In this document: positions 9,017 to 17,736 of the stretch, piece by piece
Position numbering within the stretch: the stretch's first letter is position 1
Layout: the number at the start of each line of letters is the position of its first letter
Assembly (NCBI GenBank): GCA_029251265.1
Contig: JAQXDR010000137.1
Location: 1 to 37,217, forward strand
DNA length: 37,217 nt
Origin: Pseudoprimorskyibacter sp.
Lineage (GTDB): Bacteria > Pseudomonadota > Alphaproteobacteria > Rhodobacterales > Rhodobacteraceae
Reading direction: 5' to 3'
Made by a program: the position numbers and the translations under genes
Notes under the pieces: generated by a model
The model's database searches: none
Seen by the model: the letters and a program-made list of their open reading frames with translations, nothing else
Told to the model about the DNA's origin: nothing

Positions 9017-10291
9017 TCAAAGCAGCGCATAGGCCGCTTTGTCACGAGGACGCCAGCGAACGGTTAGATCAAATCCTGTGTCCGTTTGCGTTTCCACTTT
9101 GATCAAGCCACGTTCAAAAAGCCACGCGCGCTTTCGTCCGTTCGCAAAGCTAAGGCTTAGGGCGTCCTCGACCTCATCTCCACGCAGGACCTCATGCAAG
9201 GCCGACAAAAGACCATCCAACCCCTCGCCAGTCACCGATGATACCGCGTATACTGCATCGTCGCGATCCGCACGCAATACGATCGCATCGTGATCCTCAC
9301 CCGCCAAGGCATCTATCTTGTTCCATATTTCCAACTGGGGCGTGGCGTCTGTCACACCGAGCCGGTCCATAATATCGCGGACGTCCTTTGCCTGATCATC
9401 CGTTTCAGCATGCGATATATCGCGAACATGGCAGATCACATCCGCGGCCAGCACCTCTTCTAACGTAGCGCGGAATGCGGCAACCAACTCAGTCGGCAAA
9501 TCGGAAATAAAACCGACCGTGTCAGATAAGATCACGTTTAGCCCATTGGTCAGTTCCACTGCTCGCATGGTTGGATCCAGAGTGGCAAACAGCATGTCCT
9601 TTGCCATAACCTCTGCCCCAGTCAAACGATTGAACAAGGTCGATTTGCCCGCGTTTGTGTACCCAACAAGTGCGACGATCGGAAACGGCACCTTTGCGCG
9701 CGCCTTACGATGCAGGTCACGTGTCTTGACGACACGATCCAATTGACGTCGCAACCGCACCAATTGTTCGTCAATCGCACGCCGATCTGCTTCGATTTGT
9801 GTTTCACCCGGACCACCGACGAACCCCAGCCCCCCCCGTTGACGTTCAAGGTGCGTCCAAGCCCGCACAAGCCGGGTGCGCTGATAGCTCAATGCGGCCA
9901 TTTCGACCTGCAGCACACCCTCGCGGGTGGCAGCACGATCGGAAAAGATCTCAAGGATAAGCCCTGTGCGATCCAAAATCTTGACGCCCCACGCCTTTTC
10001 AAGATTACGCTGCTGGACAGGCGAAACTGGCCCGTCAATCAAGACCAGTTCAATCTCTTCATCTTCGAACTGCGCCCTAAGAGTTTCTATCTTGCCTTTT
10101 CCGAAAAGTGCGGAGGGTTGCGGGCGCTGAAGCCGCACCACGTCGGACCCGCAGATAGCAAGGCCCGGCAGCGCCTCGGCCAAGGCAACAGCCTCCGCCA
10201 AAGCAGACCCTGCCTCACGACGGGCACGATCAGACAAAAGCTCTGGGTGCAAAACCCATGACCGGGTAATCGAGGGCGCGTGATCAAGCAT
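9017..10291 (-). CDS. hflX: GTPase HflX
   Basis: A 424-residue HflX, a ribosome-associated GTPase that splits stalled or heat-damaged 70S ribosomes. The N-terminal glycine-rich HflX domain (about 15-190) includes the signature GGLGFVGGPGETQIEADRR at 153-171. The G domain starts with GYTNAGKS at 210-217 and includes NKID, with a final C-terminal domain. The gene is directly downstream of hfq (83-bp gap) in the hfq-hflX order conserved in proteobacteria. The ribosome site upstream of the ATG at 10291 is weak (GAAAG), which may mean coupling to hfq transcript levels. Confidence 0.96.
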   Translation of the reverse strand: MLDHAPSITRSWVLHPELLSDRARREAGSALAEAVALAEALPGLAICGSDVVRLQRPQPSALFGKGKIETLRAQFEDEEIELVLIDGPVSPVQQRNLEKAWGVKILDRTGLILEIFSDRAATREGVLQVEMAALSYQRTRLVRAWTHLERQRGGLGFVGGPGETQIEADRRAIDEQLVRLRRQLDRVVKTRDLHRKARAKVPFPIVALVGYTNAGKSTLFNRLTGAEVMAKDMLFATLDPTMRAVELTNGLNVILSDTVGFISDLPTELVAAFRATLEEVLAADVICHVRDISHAETDDQAKDVRDIMDRLGVTDATPQLEIWNKIDALAGEDHDAIVLRADRDDAVYAVSSVTGEGLDGLLSALHEVLRGDEVEDALSLSFANGRKRAWLFERGLIKVETQTDTGFDLTVRWRPRDKAAYALL

Positions 10292-10374
10292 GACGCGGCA
10301 CTTTCACAAAGATACTGATTTTTGCATTCACGGATAAAATGACGTCACACGACGAGGACGCAGGCAAATAGGCC

Positions 10375-10608
10375 TTACTCCTCACCGTCATACAAATTGA
10401 TCGGTTGCGACGGCATAATCGTTGAAATTGCGTGTTTATAAACGAGCTGAGACTGTCCATCCCGACGCAAAAGCACACAAAAGTTGTCAAACCACGTAAT
10501 CACGCCTTGTAGTTTTACCCCATTTATAAGGAAGACTGTCACAGGAACCTTCGTTTTCCTGACGTGATTCAGAAAAGCATCTTGGAGATTTTGTCTGTCT
10601 GAGGCCAT
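10375..10608 (-). CDS. hfq: RNA chaperone Hfq
   Basis: A 77-residue Sm-like protein that forms hexamers and pairs small RNAs with mRNAs. The Sm1 region is followed by the Sm2 motif with YKHAIST (57-63); Gln8 and DNF (41-43) are typical RNA-contact residues. The acidic C-terminal tail is very short (ends DGEE), as usual in alphaproteobacteria, unlike the long enteric tail. AAGGCG lies upstream of the ATG. It sits between trkH (134 bp upstream) and hflX in the trkA-trkH-hfq-hflX order. Confidence 0.98.
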   Translation of the reverse strand: MASDRQNLQDAFLNHVRKTKVPVTVFLINGVKLQGVITWFDNFCVLLRRDGQSQLVYKHAISTIMPSQPINLYDGEE

Positions 10609-10742
10609 TGAAAGCGCCTTTATATTTTTAATTTGTATCTATCAAGATCATTCGATGTTCAAGTATGAAACGGGATCGACAGATATGCCAGAGCAAAAAA
10701 TCAATCAAACGCCCGTTTTATGGGCATAATTGTCGATGGCGT

Positions 10743-12272
10743 TTAGTCGCGCCAACTTCCCGGAACAAGAAGAACAATGATCGCCAAAAGCTCTAATCGT
10801 CCCAAGATCATAGCAGCAGCAAGCCATAGCTTGACCCAAATAGACGCGCCAATCAACGCAATGGGCGCCTCGGACGCAGAGACAACAAGCGGGCCGGTAT
10901 TCGTCAAACAGGCCACCGCAAGCAATATGGCGTTTTCAAAATCAACCCCCATGGCACCCAGACCGATGGTGACAACGGCCAAAGCCACCGCAACCAGCAT
11001 GAAAAAGACCCACGCTATGACCTGACCATCACGACGTACACGTCCATCCAATGCGGACTCTCCCGTCACGGACGAGGGGTGCACCAAACGTTCGACCTCA
11101 CGAAGCCCATTTAAATAAAGAGCATATACCCGTAGCAGCTTGACCCCACCTGCCGTCGTCGCGACACCACCGCCCACCAGAGCCAGCCCCATAAGGATTA
11201 TGCCCGGTGTGCCCAGTCCTGACCAGGCCTGCGCAGTTTGCCAGTCCGCGCTTTCAAAGCCTGTCGTTGACAAAAACGAAACAGTTGTAAAAATCCCACC
11301 CCACAACGCGCGAAGGGCAACACCGGGCGACTCATCGACCTGTGGGCCCAGAAAATCGGTATCCAAAGTCCCGATCCAGTGACGAAAGAACAGCAATAAC
11401 GGCACCACAACAACGAACAAAAGCGCAAGTCGCAACTCAATATTCCGGGTCAGATGATGAGGGCGCAGCTTGAACAATGGCGTCGCTATCACAACGCGGC
11501 TTAGCGCGGGTAAAACGAACAGAAGTAACAAAATCTCGCCAAGTACCCCTGCCTTGCTGTCTGCCATGGACACCAGCGGCGTAATCCCTGATGTGGCCAG
11601 CACAGACATGGCATGACAAACGGCCACAATACCGTCTTCACCTGCGGCATATAATGCCAAGGCCAAAATGGCTGTTAGACATGTATACAGCGGTGCCATT
11701 GCGCGCGTCGCACGGGTGACACGGCGCGATGGATCCAGCGTGGCCCCACGTAACGCGCCAGTCGCTTCGAGCCGCCCTTGCCGAGCCCCCTGAAGCAGTT
11801 CAAATCCACCAAGTGCCACTGGCGCCAGAACTGCAGCCGCCGCAACCCACATTAACATGCCCCCAAGCCAGGCCACAATCGCGCGCCACAGATGCGCAGA
11901 TGCAGACAGGGACTCGGCGGGAAACAAAACCAACCCAGTTGTGGTCATCGCAGATGTCATTTCAAGGTAGCTGTCGCCAAAACTCGGACTGGGGCTAACG
12001 ACATGGAATGGCAAAGCAAGATAAACCGGCAAAATCAAAAAAGCGCCAAGCAACTGCAAAAGCTGGCCCATCGCACTGGATCGGTGCTGCCGGGTTTCCA
12101 AGGCAATGCCAACCAACGCAACAAGAACAAACCCAAGCAAACTGGAATTACCAAACGCCTGCGTGGTCGCCAGATCCCCTATACGGGCGGCATAGACTGC
12201 AGGTATCAGCATACCCATGGCTGCAACGACGGTTATCTGCAAAAATAGAGGAAGACGAAAGAGCCAGAGCAT
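10743..12272 (-). CDS. trkH: Trk-type potassium uptake channel subunit TrkH
   Basis: A 509-residue membrane protein with the four-fold pore-loop layout of Trk/Ktr channels. The four filter segments are visible: TTTGLV (110-115), ATSGIT (226-231), STTGFE (335-340) and TNTGPL (457-462), each with the filter glycine. About ten to twelve membrane segments surround them. It imports potassium under control of the ring protein TrkA, whose gene ends only four bases upstream of the trkH ATG, so the two are cotranscribed and probably translationally coupled. The filter threonines and glycines all appear intact. Confidence 0.94.
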   Translation of the reverse strand: MLWLFRLPLFLQITVVAAMGMLIPAVYAARIGDLATTQAFGNSSLLGFVLVALVGIALETRQHRSSAMGQLLQLLGAFLILPVYLALPFHVVSPSPSFGDSYLEMTSAMTTTGLVLFPAESLSASAHLWRAIVAWLGGMLMWVAAAAVLAPVALGGFELLQGARQGRLEATGALRGATLDPSRRVTRATRAMAPLYTCLTAILALALYAAGEDGIVAVCHAMSVLATSGITPLVSMADSKAGVLGEILLLLFVLPALSRVVIATPLFKLRPHHLTRNIELRLALLFVVVVPLLLFFRHWIGTLDTDFLGPQVDESPGVALRALWGGIFTTVSFLSTTGFESADWQTAQAWSGLGTPGIILMGLALVGGGVATTAGGVKLLRVYALYLNGLREVERLVHPSSVTGESALDGRVRRDGQVIAWVFFMLVAVALAVVTIGLGAMGVDFENAILLAVACLTNTGPLVVSASEAPIALIGASIWVKLWLAAAMILGRLELLAIIVLLVPGSWRD

Positions 12273-12276
12273 AGGT

Positions 12277-13653
12277 CTAGAAAAAGTCGATCGAGACCTG
12301 AAGCAAACGTTCTACTTCAGCCACATCGCCAGACAAAGAAAACAGCACGATGATATCGCCTTCGTCTATTCTTGTTTTACCAGCCGGCTTAATCACCTTT
12401 TCCCCTTTGCGGATTGCGCCAACAAGAACGCCCTCAGGAAAGTCGATTTCACGAATAGTCTGACCAGCTATCGGCGATGTCGACAACACCTCTGCCTCGA
12501 TAATTTCGGCCTCTGCATCCCCAATAGAATAGACCGCACGCACCCGTCCGTGACGAATATGACGCAGGATCGAACTTACGGTTGTTCCACGTGGATTAAT
12601 ATGAGCATCCACGCCAAGAGGCTCCAGCATCGGCACCAAGGTCGGATCATTGATCAAAGCAATCGTCACACGCGCGCCAGCGGCCTTGGCGCGCACAGCC
12701 GCCAGAAGATTGACCTTGTCATCATCTGTGACACACAAAACCGCGTCCGCGCGTGATACATTCGCCTCGTCCAAAAGCGCGGCGTCCAATCCGTCACCGT
12801 TAAGCACGATTGTCCGTTCCAGAGACTCGGCTGCGCGAATGGCGCATTCCCGATTGCGTTCAATCATTTTGGCACGCACACGGTTTGCACGCGACTCCAG
12901 CTCTTGGGCGACCATCAGACCCACATTGCCACCACCAATTAAGACGATGCGTTCTTGTTTACGCACAGTTTTCCCAAAAACCTCCATTGTGCGGCGCAGA
13001 TCATCGGCATGCACCATCACATAACACGCGTCTCCCGCGAACAACTGATCTCCTGGATCTGGCGCAAACAACGTTCCCTCGCGCCGAACACCGACAACAA
13101 CCGCTCGCAGCGTGGAAAAAAGATCCGTTAGCTGCCGCAAGGGTGTGTTTATAATCGGACAATCCTCGGCGAGGGATAATCCCAAAAGCTGAACATCCCC
13201 ATCCAGAAAGATCTCGGTATCGAATGCAGACGACGCGGCCAGGCGTTGCAAAGCGGCATCTGCGACTTCGCGTTCGGGACTGATGACAACATCAATCGGC
13301 AGGTGATCGCGACGATACAGATCGGAATAGATCGCGGTCAGATAGCTTTTTGCCCGTAAACGCGCCACCTTGCGCGGAATGTCAAAGACCGAATGGGCAA
13401 CCTGACAGGTCACCATGTTGACCTCGTCTGAATGTGTGGCAGCAATAATCATATCCGCATCACTTGCGCCCGCACGTTCGAGCACGTCGGGATAGGACGC
13501 AAACCCCGCAATGCCCTGAACATCCAGCGTATCTGTTGCGCGACGCACCAAGTCCGCGTCATTGTCCACAACAGTGACATCGTTTTTTTCATTGGCAAGA
13601 TGTCGGGCAATTTGCCAGCCCACCTGACCTGCTCCACAAATGATGACCTTCAT
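12277..13653 (-). CDS. trkA: Trk system potassium uptake regulator TrkA
   Basis: A 458-residue cytosolic gating subunit built as two tandem RCK halves. The first Rossmann motif GAGQVG is at 7-12 and the second GGGNVG at 240-245, each followed by an acidic residue for nucleotide ribose and then a TrkA-C lobe. It binds NAD(H)/ATP and opens TrkH. GGAGGT lies four bases before the ATG, a strong site. In many alphaproteobacteria trkA follows ntrX of the ntrBC-ntrYX cluster. Here 445 non-coding bases and then an unrelated plus-strand gene lie upstream, so that linkage is broken or the ntr genes lie elsewhere. Confidence 0.96.
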   Translation of the reverse strand: MKVIICGAGQVGWQIARHLANEKNDVTVVDNDADLVRRATDTLDVQGIAGFASYPDVLERAGASDADMIIAATHSDEVNMVTCQVAHSVFDIPRKVARLRAKSYLTAIYSDLYRRDHLPIDVVISPEREVADAALQRLAASSAFDTEIFLDGDVQLLGLSLAEDCPIINTPLRQLTDLFSTLRAVVVGVRREGTLFAPDPGDQLFAGDACYVMVHADDLRRTMEVFGKTVRKQERIVLIGGGNVGLMVAQELESRANRVRAKMIERNRECAIRAAESLERTIVLNGDGLDAALLDEANVSRADAVLCVTDDDKVNLLAAVRAKAAGARVTIALINDPTLVPMLEPLGVDAHINPRGTTVSSILRHIRHGRVRAVYSIGDAEAEIIEAEVLSTSPIAGQTIREIDFPEGVLVGAIRKGEKVIKPAGKTRIDEGDIIVLFSLSGDVAEVERLLQVSIDFF

Positions 13654-14098
13654 GGCACCTCCGCATCGTGTACCGGTGTTGCTGATGCTGCTTGGTAGTC
13701 CTGACAGAAGGCCCGACCAAGGTCAAACTCTAGGAGACATTTCAATTTCAATCCCTCGGCCCTAGTGGCGCTTGGAACCTGCCCGTAGAATCTCATTTTC
13801 AGTTCCTTACAAAGACTATTTGCGCCATCCGAAACAAAAGCTCTGGCATGCAGGTTTATTGACTGGTTGCAGAAAAAAACTTTGCTGCGCCTGACGCCGT
13901 GAACCAGTGATCCTTATTCGTGCAGCGGTCGTTACGTTTGGTGAACTGGCCTGATGACGCGCCCGGGTCTTCATCCCTTGCGTCATCGTTGGGTGAACAT
14001 CATCGCGACGAGTGCCCTTGACCGTCCAAGATGCCTTATGCCTAGCGAACCGCCATGTTTCCAAATTTAAGCATGTCTGATATAAATATGGCGAGCGA
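13654..14098. other. Non-coding interval upstream of trkA
   Basis: No intact gene is supported. A plus-strand stretch at about 13825-13900 reads with a FIDWLQ-type ending reminiscent of LysR-family C-termini, but it covers only about 30 codons and has no upstream domain. It should contain the trkA promoter and that of the following plus-strand gene. Confidence 0.5.
14058..14086 (+). promoter_or_regulatory. Sigma-70-type promoter for the LprI/MliC-like gene
   Basis: TTTCCA at 14058-14063, a 17-base spacer, then TATAAA at 14081-14086. Transcription would start around 14093. That is only a few bases before the first ATG at 14099, or about 24 bases before the next in-frame ATG at 14117. Confidence 0.5.
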
Positions 14099-14722
14099 AT
14101 GATAAAGACGTTGGCGATGACTCGGATACTTTTGATACTTGGGATCTTGTGCGCGGCCCCCGCCTTGGCGCAGGACGACCCCTCTTTTGATTGTGCGCGG
14201 GCTACCACCACGGTCGAGCAACTGATCTGTACGGATCCTGAACTGGCTGCGCTCGATCGTCGGGTGTCGGATCGTTACCGGGCGGCCTTGGAAAAGACCA
14301 AAACCCTGACCGAAGGCACTTTGGCCGCTGAAACAACCCTGCGCGCCCAGCAACGCGGCTGGATCAAGGGCCGCGACGATTGCTGGAAGTCCGATAACCC
14401 GAAAAGTTGCGTCACATTTTCCTATCTGGTCAGAGAGGGGGAATTGGTGGCGACGTGGGTCTTACAACCAGAGGCTGGGTATGCCTTTTGGACGTGTGGC
14501 ACCTCTTCCGTAATCGAAATCGCCACCTATTTTTTCAACACCCAACTGCCCAGTATCCGCTTCGAGATCGGCGACACGGTCGATGTCGGATTATTGTCAC
14601 CAACCGGATCGGGATCAAAATACCAAGGCAGCTTTGGCCGGACCATTTGGATCAAGGGACCCGAGGCAATCTACGACGATCCCGACGGTATGACGCATAG
14701 TTGCGTCGCCGTGCCCGCGTAA
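14099..14722 (+). CDS. Secreted protein with LprI-like and MliC-like domains
   Basis: A 207-residue exported protein. A signal peptide spans about 1-24 (hydrophobic ILLILGILC core, cleavage after APALA). The next ~75 residues match the LprI-type Cys-containing fold (DCARA, TVEQLICTDPELAALD, RGWIKGRDDC, SCV). The remainder (about 125-205) has the MliC pattern: a Cys at the start (FWTCG), beta strands, an SGSKYQGSFGRTIWIKGPEA strand pair and a final Cys. Both families inhibit or bind lysozymes, so the protein probably protects periplasmic peptidoglycan from foreign lysozyme; this is inference. The second ATG (14117) could be the true start and leaves a shorter signal peptide. Confidence 0.75.
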   Translation: MIKTLAMTRILLILGILCAAPALAQDDPSFDCARATTTVEQLICTDPELAALDRRVSDRYRAALEKTKTLTEGTLAAETTLRAQQRGWIKGRDDCWKSDNPKSCVTFSYLVREGELVATWVLQPEAGYAFWTCGTSSVIEIATYFFNTQLPSIRFEIGDTVDVGLLSPTGSGSKYQGSFGRTIWIKGPEAIYDDPDGMTHSCVAVPA

Positions 14723-14918
14723 TAAACTGCCCTTGGGATCCATCTCGCCTTGAGGTTTTATCCTTCTCACATCCGCTCTCTGGACAATATCCTGTTGCAC
14801 TGCTTGTATGCGGGCAACAACGTCACGCGCAGGACCGTCCTCTGACCCGCCGCCTCTGTCCGTCATTTTCCGGCGCCTTTTAACGGCTGCCCCTTTTTCT
14901 CGCAGGAGACAGAAATTA

Positions 14919-15821
14919 ATGCCCAAAACCGCAGTTTTTGGATTAGGTGCAATGGGTTATGGAATTGCCTGTTCGATCCTGAGAGACGGTCAAACCACCT
15001 TTGGTTTCGATATTGAGCCTGCACAGATGGCGCGCTTTTGCGAAGAAGGCGGAACCGAGGGCAGGATTGAAGACATAGCCGATACGCTTGATGCCGTTGC
15101 GGTGGTTGTCCTGAATGCCGCACAAACAGAGGCTGTGCTGTTTGGAGAGTTCGGCGTAGTGCCAATGTTGAAAAAAGGGGCTGTTGTGTTGGCTTGTGCG
15201 ACGGTGCCACCGGAATTTGCGCGCGCCATGGAGGCACGCTGCGCCACGCAGGGTGTGCTCTATCTAGATGCACCCATCTCTGGCGGCGCCGTCAAATCGG
15301 CGCAGGGGCGTTTGTCGATTATGGCATCGGGCACGCCAGAGGCTTTTGACGCGGCCAAACCCGTTCTGGACGCCATAGCCGAGACCGTTTTCCAACTGGG
15401 CGATAAAGCCGGTCCCGGATCGGCCATGAAGGCCGCCAACCAGCTGTTGGCGGGCGTTCATATCGCGACCATGGCCGAAGCCTTGACCTTTGGCATGACC
15501 CAAGGTGTTACCCCAGACCGGTTTGTCGAGGTAATTAGCAAATGTGCAGGCTCCAGCTGGATGCTTGAAAACCGCGCGCCGCATATCGTCGATGGTGACT
15601 ACACCCCGTTGAGTGCGGTAAACATCTGGCCAAAGGACCTTGGCATTGTGCTGGAAATTGCACAGGCCGCGCAATTTGACGCTCCCATAACCACCGCAGC
15701 GCTACAGCAATTCAATGCCGCCGTGGCCATGGGCCTGGGCCGTGAAGATGACGCCGCCGTGGCCAAGGTCTACGCAAGAAGCGCAGGCCTGACGCTCCCG
15801 GGTGAGGATCTGGACATATGA
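14919..15821 (+). CDS. ltnD: L-threonate dehydrogenase (3-hydroxyisobutyrate dehydrogenase family)
   Basis: A 300-residue NAD-dependent beta-hydroxyacid dehydrogenase. The Rossmann motif GLGAMG is at 8-13, the substrate motif DAPISGGAVKSAQG at 118-130, and the catalytic lysine is Lys171 in AMKAANQ. The operon context (otnK, otnC, otnI) points to oxidation of L-threonate to 2-oxo-tetronate as in LtnD, the first step of the route. The ATG at 14919 follows AGGAG at 14904-14908; the open frame extends upstream to 14808 but those residues do not belong to the family. Its stop overlaps the otnK start (ATGA at 15818-15821). Confidence 0.87.
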   Translation: MPKTAVFGLGAMGYGIACSILRDGQTTFGFDIEPAQMARFCEEGGTEGRIEDIADTLDAVAVVVLNAAQTEAVLFGEFGVVPMLKKGAVVLACATVPPEFARAMEARCATQGVLYLDAPISGGAVKSAQGRLSIMASGTPEAFDAAKPVLDAIAETVFQLGDKAGPGSAMKAANQLLAGVHIATMAEALTFGMTQGVTPDRFVEVISKCAGSSWMLENRAPHIVDGDYTPLSAVNIWPKDLGIVLEIAQAAQFDAPITTAALQQFNAAVAMGLGREDDAAVAKVYARSAGLTLPGEDLDI

Positions 15822-17089
15822 CACCCATACTTGGCTGCATTGCCGATGACTTTACCGGTGCGACGGACCTTGCAGGGCTTTTGGCCCGAAGCGGTGCCAA
15901 GGTTTCCCTTCGGATCGGTGTTCCAGATCATCCACCCACTGACACAGCCGCATTTGAGGTTATTGCGCTAAAATCGCGTACCGCGCCCTGTGCCGACGCC
16001 ATCGCAGAAACACTGGCAGCTTATGCATGGCTTCAAAAAGCCGGGGCCAGACGCTTCTTTTTCAAATATTGTTCGACTTTTGACAGCACCGCAGACGGCA
16101 ATATTGGTCCGGTGTCAGAGGCGTTGATGGATCGGATTGGAACAGATCAAACGATCTATTGTCCTGCCTTTCCCGAAAATGGTCGATCAATTTTCATGGG
16201 TAACCTCTTTGTCGGCGAACAGCCCCTTGCCGAAAGTCCCATGAAGGACCATCCACTCACGCCGATGCGCGACAGCAATCTGGTGCGTCTGCTCGATCCT
16301 CAGGTGCGTGGCGATGTCGGGCTGGTAAACCGGCTGACAGTTGCCAAGGGGCCGCAGGCGGTGCGCACCGCGCTTGACGGGCTGCGCAAAGCGGGAAAAA
16401 GCCATGTCATTGTTGATGCGGTGGCGGATTCCGATCTCAACATAATTGCCGAAGCAAGTCGCCATTTACCCCTACTGACGGGGGGATCGGCCATAGCAAT
16501 GCCACTGCCCGCACTATACGCGGCCGATGGATTGCTGGAGCTTTCCAAAGGCGCTGTCAGATATGAGATACCGAAGGCCACAACGGTTGTTTTGTCTGGA
16601 AGCTGCTCGGCCATGACCAATGCCCAAGTCGCAAACTACTGCAAACAAGGTGCGCCAGCTTTTAGGCTTGACCCGATTGACCTGGCCAAGGACGGAACAA
16701 CCGCGGTGCTGGCATGGTTGCACCAACAGGACCTCGGTCTTGCGCCTTTGATCTATGCCACCGCCGATCCTGCGAGTGTGGCGGCTGCGCAACGAACACT
16801 TGGGATGGCCAAAGCAGGCGCCATCATCGAGGACGCACTGTCCGCATGCGCCATCGCGGCCCGAGATCGCGGCGCGCGCAGAGTTATCGTCGCAGGCGGC
16901 GAGACATCAGGCGCCGTGACAAAGGCTCTTGGCGTCAGCGCGTTGAACATAGGTCCGGAAATTGCCCCCGGTGTCCCTTGGACATTTTGTACCTCTGCCG
17001 GTCAGAATATCGCACTGACCCTGAAGTCAGGGAACTTTGGAACAGAGACATTTTTCTCCCACGCACAGTCTGTACTGGAAAATACGTGA
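15818..17089 (+). CDS. otnK: 3-oxo-tetronate kinase (DUF1537 four-carbon acid sugar kinase)
   Basis: A 423-residue member of the DUF1537 kinase family, which phosphorylates four-carbon acid sugars with ATP. The N-terminal substrate domain opens with the family motif ADDFTGATD at residues 9-17, and the C-terminal nucleotide domain has VAGGETSGAV near residue 355. In this operon it should convert 3-oxo-tetronate to 3-oxo-tetronate 4-phosphate. It starts inside the ltnD stop (ATGA) and its own stop overlaps the GTG start of otnC (GTGA), so translation of the operon is coupled. Confidence 0.92.
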   Translation: MTPILGCIADDFTGATDLAGLLARSGAKVSLRIGVPDHPPTDTAAFEVIALKSRTAPCADAIAETLAAYAWLQKAGARRFFFKYCSTFDSTADGNIGPVSEALMDRIGTDQTIYCPAFPENGRSIFMGNLFVGEQPLAESPMKDHPLTPMRDSNLVRLLDPQVRGDVGLVNRLTVAKGPQAVRTALDGLRKAGKSHVIVDAVADSDLNIIAEASRHLPLLTGGSAIAMPLPALYAADGLLELSKGAVRYEIPKATTVVLSGSCSAMTNAQVANYCKQGAPAFRLDPIDLAKDGTTAVLAWLHQQDLGLAPLIYATADPASVAAAQRTLGMAKAGAIIEDALSACAIAARDRGARRVIVAGGETSGAVTKALGVSALNIGPEIAPGVPWTFCTSAGQNIALTLKSGNFGTETFFSHAQSVLENT

Positions 17090-17736
17090 GTACCGAAACC
17101 AACCTTCGTGAGCTGATCTGTATTTTGGCGAAATCCATGTACGACCGTGGATTAACCGGTGGCAGCACCGGAAATATTTCAGCGCGCACCGACGATGGCG
17201 GATTGTTGGTCAGCCCAACAGGATCCAGCTTTGGACGTCTTGATCCAGCAGAACTGAGCCGCTTTGACGCGAACGGCAACCAAATTGGTGGGAAAAAGCC
17301 AACCAAGGAAATGCCGCTGCACACAGCATTTTATGACACACGCAGCACAGCGGGTGCGGTGGTTCATTTACACAGCTGTCATTCGGTCGCCCTGTCGATG
17401 ATGCCCGATGTGGATAAGGACAACTTCCTTCCAGCGCTCACACCTTATGGCATTATGAAGCTTGGCAAGGTGAAATTGCTACCGTTCTTTATGCCGGGTG
17501 ACCCCGAAATGGGACAGGCCGTGCGTGGATTGGCCGGAAAACGTTCAGCCGTTATGCTGGCAAATCACGGCCCCGTTGTAGCCGGAAAAGACGTCGAAGC
17601 CGCCTGCAATGCGATTGAGGAGCTTGAGGATACTGCGCGATTGGCGATGATGACACGTGGCTTGGCTCCAAAAGGGTTATCGCGAGGCCAGATCTCTGCC
17701 TTGGTGACAAAATTCGATGTGGAGTGGAATGAATGA
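17086..17736 (+). CDS. otnC: 3-oxo-tetronate 4-phosphate decarboxylase (class II aldolase family)
   Basis: A 216-residue zinc-dependent class II aldolase/adducin-fold enzyme. Catalytic Glu75 is in KEMPLH, and the metal ligands are His94 and His96 (VVHLHS) and His161 (ANHGP). It should decarboxylate 3-oxo-tetronate 4-phosphate to dihydroxyacetone phosphate plus CO2, feeding glycolysis. The GTG at 17086 is chosen because it overlaps the otnK stop (GTGA) and gives the family's length; upstream in-frame residues back to 16714 lie inside otnK and are spurious. The gene ends in ATGA, which overlaps otnI. Confidence 0.92.
   Translation: MSTETNLRELICILAKSMYDRGLTGGSTGNISARTDDGGLLVSPTGSSFGRLDPAELSRFDANGNQIGGKKPTKEMPLHTAFYDTRSTAGAVVHLHSCHSVALSMMPDVDKDNFLPALTPYGIMKLGKVKLLPFFMPGDPEMGQAVRGLAGKRSAVMLANHGPVVAGKDVEAACNAIEELEDTARLAMMTRGLAPKGLSRGQISALVTKFDVEWNE

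Noticed and set aside
13816-14211. 131-codon minus-strand frame upstream of trkA
   Set aside because: Low-complexity Arg/Thr/Ser-rich translation, overlaps the start of a clear plus-strand secreted protein, no ribosome site.
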